The position numbers and the translations under genes are program-made. The notes beneath the pieces were generated by a model. That model was not told the DNA's origin and ran no database searches. It was given only the letters and a program-made list of their open reading frames with translations. From NCBI GenBank assembly GCA_002689445.1, contig NZGC01000094.1:41140-105139 (forward strand): a stretch of DNA of 64,000 bases, in the 5' to 3' direction. Numbering within the stretch: position 1 is the stretch's first letter; each line of letters begins with the position of its first letter. Of the stretch, positions 28,362 to 37,011 are shown piece after piece. This DNA is from Gammaproteobacteria bacterium. Its GTDB lineage: Bacteria; Pseudomonadota; Gammaproteobacteria; Pseudomonadales; Azotimanducaceae.

Positions 28362-29771
28362 ATGGCAATAGATCAAGAGGACAATCCCGTTAATCAGCAG
28401 TCCCCATCCAAAGCCGCCGTTGCAGGAACGGCCCAACCCGGTCGGTCTTTGACGGACGGTTCTGTTTCTGGGCACCTGACGCGTCTTACGGGCTTCATGC
28501 TTTTGGGGTTTGTTGCGGTTATGGGCGCAAACCTCATGGAGTCGTTGTATATCGGCAGAGTCGGGACCCTTGAGCTGGCAGCATTGGGCTTCACTTTTCC
28601 TTTGGTCATGACGCTTCAAGGTATGACAATGGGGTTAGGGATTGGCGCGTCGTCGGTTGTGGCGCGCAGTATCGGCGCCTCGGATTGGAGCAGTGCCCGT
28701 CGAGTAATCACCCACAGTTTTTTGCTGGTGATGCTTTTTGTGATGGTGGTCGCGCTGATGGTGCTTGGCTTGCTCGAGTCAATGTTTACGCTTTTGGGGG
28801 CGGATCAATCGGCCAAAGCATTGGCTGTGGAGTATATGAAAATCTGGTTGGTCGGGTTACCGTTTTTCGCCATTGCGATGGTCGGGTCGTCGCTGATGCG
28901 AGCTGCAGGCGACGCTATCAAGCCGAGCTATCTGATGACGGTCAGTGCCCTAATTCAAGTGGTACTGGGTCCTCCCCTCATTTTTGGCGGCTTAGGGTTT
29001 GACGCATTAGGACTCACCGGTGCAGCTTTGGCTTTTGTTGTAGCGCGATTTATCGGCTTTTTGATGTACGGCTACTACGTTTATCGAGACCAGCTACTGA
29101 TTTTCTCTTTAAAAGGTTTCGTTGGCTCGAGCCGAGCGATTTTACATGTGGGCTTGCCAGCGATTGCCGCGAACTTGATTTCGCCTATTTCACTTACCGT
29201 TGTGACGCGGCTATTGGCCGGCCATGGTACCGCCGTCGTCGCGGGTGTGAGTGTGGCTTCCCGTATAGAGACGATGTTGGCTATGGTGATGTGGGCCTTG
29301 TCCATGAGTGTTGCGCCGTTTGTCGGACAGAATTGGGGAGCAAAACGGTTTGCTCGGGTTCAAACTGCGCTGCGAGTTGCTAATGTGTTTGCGTTGGTTT
29401 GGGGCGCCGCCGCTTTTTTAGCCTTGTATTTTATCGGCCCCATGGTGATCGGTTGGGTTAACGATGACCCAGACGTGATTCAGGCGGCGACAACCTATTT
29501 ACTGATTGTTCCCCTCGGTATGGGGTTGATGGGGGTGGTGGCAAACAGTACGTCTACCTTTAATGCCTTGGGTCAACCCGGACCGCCTCTGACGATTTCT
29601 GTTATGCAAATGCTTTTCTTGTCGGTACCCCTCGCGCTGCTAGGAAATTATTTGTTGGGCTATCAAGGTATTTTCATAGGGGGGGTCGTCAGCCTTGTCA
29701 TCACCGCGTCGATTGCCGCTGGCTGGCTGAGAGTAACCATACGTCAACGCACCAAGCAGACCGACAACTAA
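28362..29771 (+). CDS. MATE family multidrug efflux protein
   Basis: A 469-residue integral membrane protein with 12 predicted helices in two similar halves, the MATE plan. These carriers export cationic compounds with sodium or protons. Motifs include PLVMTLQGMTMGLGIGASSVVARSIG cut short here as GLGIGASSVVARSIGA in the first half, and MSVAPFVGQNWGAKRF in the second half. A 40-residue polar N-terminus precedes the first helix. The stop overlaps that of the convergent MFS gene by 4 bp. The 168 bp before the start hold no clear gene. Confidence 0.9.
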   Translation: MAIDQEDNPVNQQSPSKAAVAGTAQPGRSLTDGSVSGHLTRLTGFMLLGFVAVMGANLMESLYIGRVGTLELAALGFTFPLVMTLQGMTMGLGIGASSVVARSIGASDWSSARRVITHSFLLVMLFVMVVALMVLGLLESMFTLLGADQSAKALAVEYMKIWLVGLPFFAIAMVGSSLMRAAGDAIKPSYLMTVSALIQVVLGPPLIFGGLGFDALGLTGAALAFVVARFIGFLMYGYYVYRDQLLIFSLKGFVGSSRAILHVGLPAIAANLISPISLTVVTRLLAGHGTAVVAGVSVASRIETMLAMVMWALSMSVAPFVGQNWGAKRFARVQTALRVANVFALVWGAAAFLALYFIGPMVIGWVNDDPDVIQAATTYLLIVPLGMGLMGVVANSTSTFNALGQPGPPLTISVMQMLFLSVPLALLGNYLLGYQGIFIGGVVSLVITASIAAGWLRVTIRQRTKQTDN

Positions 29772-30982
29772 GCTGAAGACTCGTACTGCGCTCGGCTTGA
29801 AGTAGTGTTGACTTTGATACCCAAGACGAAGACTGCCGCGAGTAAATACAAGCCGATGAAAGTGACGAAGGCCGCCGTATACTCTCCTGTTGTATCAAAA
29901 ACCCAGCCGGCAAAGGGCGTACCCGTTAAGTGGATGACCGCCATTGGCGGTCGCATGGCCCCAAGGACTCTGCCGAAGGACGCGCGCCCAAAGGCGGCGC
30001 CCACCACCGCCCCTTGCATGGGCACGACACCGCCCATACCAAAACCAAAAAAGCAGGCACCAATCAAAAACGCGGTATAGCCGGGGAGCCACAGCATGAT
30101 GATTTGGCCAATGAGTTGGCTGCAGATGCCAAGCCATAATGCGTGTCTGACATCCCATCGATCGACCAAGCTGCCAAAGCCGAGTTTCCCCGCCACGCCA
30201 AATCCTGCCGTGCAAGATGCTACGAAGGAGGCCTCATATAAACTAAAGCCCTGATCCGTTAATTGCGGCACCATATGAATCAGCGTCCCGGATTGAATAC
30301 AAAACAGGAGTCCAATGACCGTCACTAAGAGCCAAAAATTGCGATTGGTTAAAAACTCCCGGGTGCGCAAAGGAGGCTTCGCTTCTGGAAGGTTTGCGCT
30401 CTCGGTTTCACCATCGGGCAGCTGTCCGACGGTTTCTGGTCTTGATATAACAAACTTCAAGACCAATGGCACCACCAGAACCAGTGTAATTAAGCCATAG
30501 ACTAAAAAGCCTTCACGCCAGCCATAATGAGTAATCAACGCGGCACTGACGCTGGGCATAACCACGCCCGACAAAGAAATACCGGTTGCGGCAATCCCGA
30601 GCGCCATGCCTCGTTTGAGTACGAACCAGTTGCTGACCAGTTTAGAGGTGGCTAACTGGCCCATTGCGCCGGCACCAAACCCAATAAAGACACTGAGGAT
30701 GAGATAAAACTGCAGGGCGGTTGAGGAGAATCCCAATAGGGCAAAACCGGTGCCCATAGATAATGCACCCATGGCCATGATGTTTTTCAAAGGGTATCGG
30801 TCTAAAGCTCGACCGAGCATTGGCGCAAGCACCGCGCCGATGGCTTGGGTGAGGGTAATGCCAACGGCCACCCCCAGCCGAGAATCGCCGAATTCGGCGG
30901 CAATGGCTTTAAAGAAAACGCCATAGGAATAAAAGAAGAAGCCTACGGCAATAAAGTCGACGAAGAAGGCGACGCCGACCAT
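29768..30982 (-). CDS. MFS transporter, OFA/monocarboxylate-like
   Basis: A 404-residue major facilitator with 12 predicted helices. The A-motif region is GRALDRYPLKNIM, and helix 1 reads FFFYSYGVFFKAI, close to oxalate/formate antiporter-like and monocarboxylate carriers. The central loop is charged. The substrate is unknown. The ATG start is the first canonical one, but the frame is open upstream and the three residues just before it (GWR) fit the family N-terminus. An ATT at 31030 with GGAG 7 bases before it could be the true start. Confidence 0.88.
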   Translation of the reverse strand: MVGVAFFVDFIAVGFFFYSYGVFFKAIAAEFGDSRLGVAVGITLTQAIGAVLAPMLGRALDRYPLKNIMAMGALSMGTGFALLGFSSTALQFYLILSVFIGFGAGAMGQLATSKLVSNWFVLKRGMALGIAATGISLSGVVMPSVSAALITHYGWREGFLVYGLITLVLVVPLVLKFVISRPETVGQLPDGETESANLPEAKPPLRTREFLTNRNFWLLVTVIGLLFCIQSGTLIHMVPQLTDQGFSLYEASFVASCTAGFGVAGKLGFGSLVDRWDVRHALWLGICSQLIGQIIMLWLPGYTAFLIGACFFGFGMGGVVPMQGAVVGAAFGRASFGRVLGAMRPPMAVIHLTGTPFAGWVFDTTGEYTAAFVTFIGLYLLAAVFVLGIKVNTTSSRAQYESSA

Positions 30983-31109
30983 ACGCCAACCTAAAAAGGG
31001 CTGCTGCTGAGATGTTGATGGTATAAAAATAGGAGTACTCCAAACGCGCAGTGTAGCGGTTTGCTTCGGTTGTGTATGCTGAAGCTCGCTATTATAAGAG
31101 GTTAATCAG

Positions 31110-32354
31110 GTGAAACGACAAATTTCTGTTGGCGAGGGTGTTGTCTCGGGTTGGTGTGATGCTCGTTTTGAACCATTGCTCCAAGTCTTTCTCGAAAATT
31201 TCACCACAAGAGGCGAGATTGGCGCGTCATTGGCGATCTTGCAGGGCGAAGAGGTCGTTGTTGATCTTTATGGCGGCTATGTCGACCGAGAGAAGACGAC
31301 GCCTTGGCAGCCAAATACCATTAGCGTGGTGCACTCTTGTACTAAAGCCGCAACAGCTTTATGTCTGCATCTCTTAATCGATCAAGGATATCTGTCTTTG
31401 CATGAGCCGGTGGCTAAGTATTGGCCTGAATATGCCCAAGCGGGCAAGGGTGATACCACTCTTGCGATGCTACTCAATCACACCAGTGGTTTGCCAGCGT
31501 TGACAGAACCCGTGGCGGCGGATGGCTTCTTAGATTGGGATTATATGACTCGCCTGCTTGCGGCAGCGTTGCCCTGGTGGGAGCCAGGGACTGCTCATGG
31601 TTACCAGATGACCACTTTTGGATGGCTGGTCGGCGAAGTTATCCGGCGAGTTTCAGGGCAATCGTTAGGTGAGTTTTTTAAAGCCAACGTTGCCGAACCT
31701 CTGGGAGCTGATTTTTGGATAGGATTGCCCACGAGCGAGCATCACCGGGTTGCCCGACTGCAGCGTTTTAGACCTGACAAACGCTTAGCTCCGGCTGCCT
31801 TTACGCGTCGTTTGATTGCCGATCCCAACTCGCTGCCCGCAAAAGCCTACTTCAATACCGGCGGTTTTAAAGCGGACTCCCCGGCAAGTTACCAAGCGGA
31901 ATTTGGTGCCGGTGGTGGTCTAACCAATGGTCTCGGCCTCGCGAAAATGTATGCGCCTCTCGCGAACGAAGGTTGGTGGAAGGGACAACAGCTGTTTTCT
32001 CAGCAACAAATTTCATGGATGTCAGAAACCGCCGTTCGTGGCGGCGAAGATAGAACCTTAATCATGCCGACGCACTTCACCCTAGGATTCATGAAAACGA
32101 TGGATAATCGTTATCGAGCTGGCGGCGCACTAGAATCATTGCGGCTCGGCAGCCAGGCCTTTGGCCATGCCGGTGCTGGCGGAAGCGTGGGATTTGCCGA
32201 TCCTGAACTGGGGATCTCTATGGGGTACGTCATGAACCAGATGGGGCCGGGCATTTTGCTCAACGAAAGGAGCCAAAGGCTGGTGGATGCGACTTATGCT
32301 TGCCTAGGATTTGACGAAACGGCATTCGGTGACTTTAGAAAACCGCGCAGTTGA
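31110..32354 (+). CDS. serine beta-lactamase-like hydrolase (class C/EstB type)
   Basis: A 414-residue protein of the beta-lactamase-related family, often an esterase or peptidase rather than a lactamase. The catalytic SxxK is SCTK at residues 76-79. The Tyr motif is in HGYQMTTFGW, and HAGAGG near the C-terminus stands for the KTG/HxG box. No signal peptide is visible, so it is cytoplasmic, which argues against antibiotic resistance. The start is GTG with GAGG 8 bases upstream. It is divergent from the MFS gene. Confidence 0.85.
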   Translation: MKRQISVGEGVVSGWCDARFEPLLQVFLENFTTRGEIGASLAILQGEEVVVDLYGGYVDREKTTPWQPNTISVVHSCTKAATALCLHLLIDQGYLSLHEPVAKYWPEYAQAGKGDTTLAMLLNHTSGLPALTEPVAADGFLDWDYMTRLLAAALPWWEPGTAHGYQMTTFGWLVGEVIRRVSGQSLGEFFKANVAEPLGADFWIGLPTSEHHRVARLQRFRPDKRLAPAAFTRRLIADPNSLPAKAYFNTGGFKADSPASYQAEFGAGGGLTNGLGLAKMYAPLANEGWWKGQQLFSQQQISWMSETAVRGGEDRTLIMPTHFTLGFMKTMDNRYRAGGALESLRLGSQAFGHAGAGGSVGFADPELGISMGYVMNQMGPGILLNERSQRLVDATYACLGFDETAFGDFRKPRS

Positions 32355-32543
32355 CTCCCGGGTGCGGCGGACGCCGGTTTGGGTCTCTAACGAGTGACTT
32401 GGAGCGCATTGCGCATCATGATACCGTCAAGGCTTCAGCGGAACTGTTGTGCCAAACCGAGTTCACCTCAAGTTGACGAGAAAGCGGAGCCAACCCGTTG
32501 CCTCTAACTGTCAGACGAGCCCGTGCCAGATCGTCGACGCCGA

Positions 32544-32582
32544 AAATGATAGGCGAGAATCTAAATGATAGGTGCGAAACTA
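32544..32582 (+). repeat. 19-bp imperfect direct repeat before an acyl-CoA dehydrogenase gene
   Basis: AAATGATAGGCGAGAATCT (from 32544) is followed with a 19-bp period by AAATGATAGGTGCGAAACT (from 32563). The second copy ends next to the ribosome site AAAGGA of the acyl-CoA dehydrogenase gene at 32597. Confidence 0.7.
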
Positions 32583-32596
32583 AAGGAAACAGCCAT

Positions 32597-33709
32597 ATGA
32601 ATTTCGAATTTTCAGACGAGCAAAATATGCTCAGAGAGCAAGCCCAAACCTTCTTGCGGGCAGAATGTCCGCCGCAAGCAGTAAGGACGGTGTTAGACGG
32701 GGATGCACCCTTTGATCAAAGCCTTTGGCAGAAGGTTGTAGACATGGGCTGGACCGCGACGGTGATCCCAGAAGAATATGAGGGGCTTGGGCTGGGCTAT
32801 TTAGAGCTCTCGGTCATCGCTGAAGAATTAGGGCGGTCTCTGGCACCGATTCCTTTTTCATCATCGGTTTATCTTGCCACCGAAGCGATACTGCTTGCGG
32901 GTACAGAAGATCAAAAAATGCAGTGGTTACCGAAGCTCGCAAGTGGCGAGGTGATCGGGTGCTTGGCTGATGCAGAGGCAGGTGGTCAACTGACCGAAGC
33001 GGGGTTGTCCTGCCACTTCGCGGAAGGCAAGGTGACGGGTCGAAAAATCCCGGTTGCCGATGGTGACGTGGCGGGTTTGGCGATCGTGATCGCGTCGAGT
33101 GATCAGGGCTCGGTGCTACTGTTGGTTGACTTAAATCAGAGTGGGTGTCGTCGCCAGGTGATAAAAACCTTAGATCCGAGTCGCTCGCATGCAGAAATCG
33201 AATTTGAGGCCGCCAACGCGGAAGTTTTAGGGGTCGTAGGAGAAGGATGGCAGTGTTTGCAACAGCTTTACAACCGCGCTGCTGTGCTGTTTGCCTGGGA
33301 GCAAGTCGGGGGTGCTGAGACGGCGCTCGAGATGGCCAAAGAATATGCGTTGAATCGATTTGCTTTCGGTCGCCCTATTGCTACCTATCAGGCCATAAAG
33401 CACAAATTGGCCCATGCGTACGTAAAAAACACGTTGGCCCGAGGTAATTGTTATTACGGGGCCTGGGCACTTGCGTCTGGCGCGGACGAATTGCCTCTGG
33501 CTGCGGCTTCGGCCAGGGTGTCGGCCATTCAGGCCTACTACTACGCCTCGAAAGAGAACATTCAAACCCATGGAGGCATGGGTTTTACTTGGGAATTTGA
33601 TTGTCAGTTCCCTTATCGGCGTTCAAAGCTGTTAGCGGTCAACATTGGCTCAGAAGCGCTTTGGCAGGAAAAATTAATCGCGGCAGTCGAAGCTGAGCGA
33701 GCGGCATAA
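32597..33709 (+). CDS. acyl-CoA dehydrogenase family protein, probable non-catalytic subunit
   Basis: A 370-residue flavoprotein of the acyl-CoA dehydrogenase fold. The ATG at 32597 has AAGGA upstream and gives the family N-terminus NFEFSDEQNMLREQAQ. The C-terminal motif is IQTHGGMGFTWEFD. The catalytic Glu of the MCAD type (YEGT) is replaced: the site reads NIGSEA. The alternative Glu in the helix before GYR-type segments is also missing (YVKNTLARG). The next gene, 19 bp downstream, is a second dehydrogenase, so this chain is probably the inactive partner of a heteromer, as known for actinobacterial steroid enzymes. Confidence 0.85.
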   Translation: MNFEFSDEQNMLREQAQTFLRAECPPQAVRTVLDGDAPFDQSLWQKVVDMGWTATVIPEEYEGLGLGYLELSVIAEELGRSLAPIPFSSSVYLATEAILLAGTEDQKMQWLPKLASGEVIGCLADAEAGGQLTEAGLSCHFAEGKVTGRKIPVADGDVAGLAIVIASSDQGSVLLLVDLNQSGCRRQVIKTLDPSRSHAEIEFEAANAEVLGVVGEGWQCLQQLYNRAAVLFAWEQVGGAETALEMAKEYALNRFAFGRPIATYQAIKHKLAHAYVKNTLARGNCYYGAWALASGADELPLAAASARVSAIQAYYYASKENIQTHGGMGFTWEFDCQFPYRRSKLLAVNIGSEALWQEKLIAAVEAERAA

Positions 33710-33728
33710 GTAGTTAAGGAGACGGAAT

Positions 33729-34940
33729 ATGGATTTTAATGACACCCCCCAAGAAGCAGCCTTTAGAGCCGAGGTTCAAACGTGGTTAGCCGCAAATGTA
33801 CCCACGGATGCAGAGCTGGCAGGTATGGACTACATTGGCCGAGCTAAGTTGTGGCAAAAACGAAAGTATGACGCTGGCTGGGCATGTATTCGGTGGCCAA
33901 AAGAGCACGGCGGACGAAATGCAACGGCGATCGAACAAGTGATTTTTAATCAAGAAGAGTCGAAATTTTCCACCCCTGACGGCATCTTTTCAATTGGTCA
34001 AGGGATGTGTGCCCCGACGATGATGACCTGGGCTTCAGAAGATCAAAATAAGCGATTTATGCCGCCTTTGGCGAGCGGCGAAGAGGTCTGGTGCCAGTTA
34101 TTTAGCGAACCTGCCGGGGGATCTGATTTGGCAGCGCTCAGGACTAAAGCCGTTAAAGATGGCGATGATTGGGTGGTTAATGGTCAGAAAATCTGGACTT
34201 CAGGCGCGCATTACTCGGATTACGGTGTGCTAGTCCTCAGGACCGATCCGGACCTGCCAAAGCATCAGGGCTTAACCTATTTCTTCTTGGATATGAAGTC
34301 TCCCGGGATTGAGATCAAACCGATTCGGCAGATTTCAGGCGGTGCCAATTTCAATGAGGTCTACTTCACCGACGTCCGGATTCCAGATGCACAGCGGCTT
34401 GGAGCTGTCGGTCAAGGTTGGCAGGTAGCTCTGACGACGCTCATGAACGAGCGAGCTTCAATTGGCGGCGGTGGTGGTGGTGTTAACTTTAACTCCGTAT
34501 TCGAGCTTGCCCAGTCGGTCAATTTGGGCGAGCGTCCTGCGATCGAGGATCCCTCGGTCAGACGGAAGCTGGCTGATTGGTATGTCCAAGAAGCAGGGCT
34601 TAAATTTACGGGTTATCGATCGATGACCGCGCTGTCTAAGGGTGAAATTCCTGGACCTGAAAATTCCATTGGGAAGTTGGTTGGCGCGCCAAAACAGCAG
34701 GATATGGCAAGTTTTGCCCTGGACCTGCTAGAGCAAGCCGGAGTGATTTGGGATGAGGCGCATTCGGAGCGTGCCGGAATGTTCCAGGCCACTTATATGG
34801 CCTCGCCAGGTTTGAGAATTGCCGGTGGCACCGATGAAATAATGGCTAATATTATCGCCGAGCGTGTGCTGGGGATGCCTCAGGATATTCGTGTCGATAA
34901 AGGAATTCCGTTTAGCGAAGTCCCAACGGCAACCTCTTAA
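33729..34940 (+). CDS. acyl-CoA dehydrogenase, probable catalytic subunit
   Basis: A 403-residue acyl-CoA dehydrogenase. FAD-domain motifs are CQLFSEPAGGSDLAAL and GQKIWTSGAHYSDYG; the C-terminus has RIAGGTDEIMANIIAERVLG. The Glu of the YEGT type is Gly here, but a Glu is kept in YVQEAGLKFTGYR, where long-chain and isovaleryl-type enzymes carry their base. GGAG lies 8 bases before the ATG. Together with the preceding gene it likely forms a two-subunit enzyme that oxidises a bulky or branched acyl-CoA. The substrate is not shown. Confidence 0.88.
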   Translation: MDFNDTPQEAAFRAEVQTWLAANVPTDAELAGMDYIGRAKLWQKRKYDAGWACIRWPKEHGGRNATAIEQVIFNQEESKFSTPDGIFSIGQGMCAPTMMTWASEDQNKRFMPPLASGEEVWCQLFSEPAGGSDLAALRTKAVKDGDDWVVNGQKIWTSGAHYSDYGVLVLRTDPDLPKHQGLTYFFLDMKSPGIEIKPIRQISGGANFNEVYFTDVRIPDAQRLGAVGQGWQVALTTLMNERASIGGGGGGVNFNSVFELAQSVNLGERPAIEDPSVRRKLADWYVQEAGLKFTGYRSMTALSKGEIPGPENSIGKLVGAPKQQDMASFALDLLEQAGVIWDEAHSERAGMFQATYMASPGLRIAGGTDEIMANIIAERVLGMPQDIRVDKGIPFSEVPTATS

Positions 34941-35090
34941 GCCGTTAATGTCTGCAGTGAGGGCGATGCGGCTGGCAGACGGCTAGGTGCCCTGCCAGTG
35001 GCTTGCATCGAGATGAGGCGAGAGGGACACGCCTCGTCTCAGGCGGATGGATGCAAGCTTTGTTTAAGGTATCGCTGTGCGAAAGACAAT

Positions 35091-35837
35091 CTATCGGGAC
35101 CCACCAAAGCCCGCTTGAATGCGCTCGGCCATATCCGGCGAGACGCCCGGTCCGTTTTCACGCTCCTCGATAAGGCCTTTGAACAAGGGCTCGTTCTGAC
35201 CCATATTGATCAATGCTTTGTCGGCTCGCAACGTGTGCCAAGCATTTTTGACAAAGGACTCGGCCATTTCAATGGCCGCCGGCACAAGATCTGCGTCAGC
35301 AACGCAACGGTTGGCCATGCCAATGGCGACCGCTTCATGACCGTCCAGGGTCCGTCCTGAAAACATCATTTCCTTAGCATTGATAAGTCCGACTCGCCTG
35401 GGCAGCCGTTGACTCATGCCCCAAGTCGGCGCCATCCCCCATTTGCCGTGTGTATCCGCTATCTTCGCAGATTCACCGGTGATCATCAGGTCACAAGCGA
35501 GGGCCAGTTCCAGAGAACCGGTATAGCAATGGCCGTGCACCGCGGCAATAACTGGCTGGGGCAGGCGTTCGATGGCTTCAAGGGTTTCCGCTTGAAAATG
35601 CGGCGTGGGTGGCCGTTCGCCGGCCTGAATAGCTTTAAGATCGTTACCGGCGGAAAACGCTCTACCCTCTCCTCTTAGGATTACGCAGCCCACGGTGTCG
35701 ATGCTATCGCGGATCGCATCGATTTCCTTCCTCAAAGCAACAAACAGTTTTGGACTCAGGGCGTTAAGGGCTTCCGGTCGGTTTAGGCTCAAAATAGTGA
35801 TTCCACTGTCGAGGTCTTGGCGAGTAATGAGGTTCAT
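35091..35837 (-). CDS. enoyl-CoA hydratase/isomerase family protein
   Basis: A 248-residue crotonase. The oxyanion-hole segments are FSAGNDLKAIQAG and YTGSLELALACDLMI. In the active site, the Glu equivalent to Glu144 of rat hydratase is replaced (ADTHGKWGMAPTWG), while the second Glu is kept (INAKEMMFSG). This DTH/SQRL subtype is common in bacterial paralogues of uncertain reaction, so hydratase activity should not be assumed. AGGAGA lies 6 bases before the ATG. It is divergent from the phytanoyl-CoA dioxygenase gene. Confidence 0.87.
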   Translation of the reverse strand: MNLITRQDLDSGITILSLNRPEALNALSPKLFVALRKEIDAIRDSIDTVGCVILRGEGRAFSAGNDLKAIQAGERPPTPHFQAETLEAIERLPQPVIAAVHGHCYTGSLELALACDLMITGESAKIADTHGKWGMAPTWGMSQRLPRRVGLINAKEMMFSGRTLDGHEAVAIGMANRCVADADLVPAAIEMAESFVKNAWHTLRADKALINMGQNEPLFKGLIEERENGPGVSPDMAERIQAGFGGSR

Positions 35838-35897
35838 GATCGATCTCCTAACAGGTTGTTGCTGATGAATACCGAAGTGTGTTTTGTCTCCGGTTTG

Positions 35898-35916
35898 ATT
35901 GAAATCTTAGTTCAAT
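35898..35916. promoter_or_regulatory. ATTGAA-N7-TTCAAT palindrome
   Basis: A 19-bp inverted repeat between the divergent crotonase and phytanoyl-CoA dioxygenase genes, 61 bases from the former start. Size and position fit an operator for a dimeric repressor. No regulator gene lies next to it. Confidence 0.4.
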
Positions 35917-36081
35917 TTCTGCTCGGCTCTGCATAGGCGGCTAGGCCATCGAAACCTTGAGGTTTGAGCGTTTACCCTGCAACCGTATCAGAAAAATCTT
36001 CCTTTGTTCGTACTTGTTGGCATTGCAATGTGGTCTTTTTTTTAACACCCTCGGTGTTGGGTGTCTTAAAGAGGAATAAAG

Positions 36082-36984
36082 ATGGCTACTGAAAGTACAA
36101 GCGTTGAGGGCAGATCTTCAAAGCGGGCGAGGCCTAGAGCCGTGTTGGAACACGACCAGCGCCTTGATCGAATAAGAGCAGACCTAATGCGGTTAGACTT
36201 AGCTCCGCATGTGTTGGATCTCGAACTCTATGGTTACACGATTTTGCCCGAGGTTAAGCCACCGGCATTCTGTGATCAGTTAAGAGAAACAATTTTAAAG
36301 TTGGGCGAAGAAGACCGGATCGCTGGGCGGCGAATCCCGCTGGCTGGTGCTGACGGTCAAAGCTATCTTGTCACTTGGTTATTGGCCAGAGACCCCATCT
36401 TCGAAGCGGCGGTAATGGCCGAAAAACCACTGGCACTAATTACCTATCTGATGGGCGAAAGTTGTCAAATAAGCTCTAACCACGGTCATGTCAGAGTTTG
36501 TGGTGATCCTCCTCAAGGTCTGCACACGGATGCTCCTTTGGTGGCAGCGCCCATCCCGAGTGCGCCGGTGGCCAGCAATATGATGTGGGTGCTTGATGAC
36601 TTCAGTGAAGAGGCAGGTGCAACGCTTGTTGTACCCGGATCACATCGGCAGCTAGTGCATCCTGGGCCCAGTGCTGCCAAAGCGGCGGTCTCGATTACGG
36701 CGCGAAAAGGTTCAGTGATTGTCTTTAATGGTAACCTTTGGCACGGCGCTGGGGCGCGCACCCTACCGGGGGAGCGAGTAGGAATGACGGTCTATTTTAA
36801 TCGAATGTATATCCGCCCTCAGGAAGATTTAAACGCCGTAATCAGCGATGAAGCGATTGCGCGCAACCCGCCTCGATTCGCCCACCTTGTGGGCCGCAAC
36901 AATCCTTATCCTGCTCGGGAGTATGCTTTTTTCAATCCCAAAGGTTATCCCTATTTTGAACCCACGCAAGACCGATTTGGTTAG
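36082..36984 (+). CDS. phytanoyl-CoA dioxygenase family protein (PhyH)
   Basis: A 300-residue non-haem Fe(II)/2-oxoglutarate-dependent oxygenase. The iron ligands are His148 and Asp150 in GLHTDAP and His221 in NLWHGAGAR. Arg232 (GERVGMTVYF) is placed to bind 2-oxoglutarate. A 25-residue basic N-terminus precedes the core. Members hydroxylate diverse substrates, so phytanoyl-CoA is not implied. AGAGG precedes the ATG, and a small hairpin AACACC-CTC-GGTGTT lies about 20 bases further up. It converges on the deacylase gene. Confidence 0.85.
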   Translation: MATESTSVEGRSSKRARPRAVLEHDQRLDRIRADLMRLDLAPHVLDLELYGYTILPEVKPPAFCDQLRETILKLGEEDRIAGRRIPLAGADGQSYLVTWLLARDPIFEAAVMAEKPLALITYLMGESCQISSNHGHVRVCGDPPQGLHTDAPLVAAPIPSAPVASNMMWVLDDFSEEAGATLVVPGSHRQLVHPGPSAAKAAVSITARKGSVIVFNGNLWHGAGARTLPGERVGMTVYFNRMYIRPQEDLNAVISDEAIARNPPRFAHLVGRNNPYPAREYAFFNPKGYPYFEPTQDRFG

Positions 36985-37011
36985 ATGGTATGGCGAGGCG
37001 GCCCACCCCAT

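Noticed and set aside
27930..28619. Long minus-strand open frame across the dehydratase end and MATE start
   Set aside because: Most of it is antisense to two clear genes. The 168-bp part that is not antisense lacks a ribosome site and a family match.
31070..31098. TTGTGT-N17-TATAAG promoter before the beta-lactamase-like gene
   Set aside because: The predicted start site would fall after the gene's ribosome site, so it cannot serve the GTG start as placed.
31110..32354. Antibiotic-resistance beta-lactamase
   Set aside because: There is no signal peptide, and the family with this SCTK/HAG arrangement is mostly esterases and peptidases.
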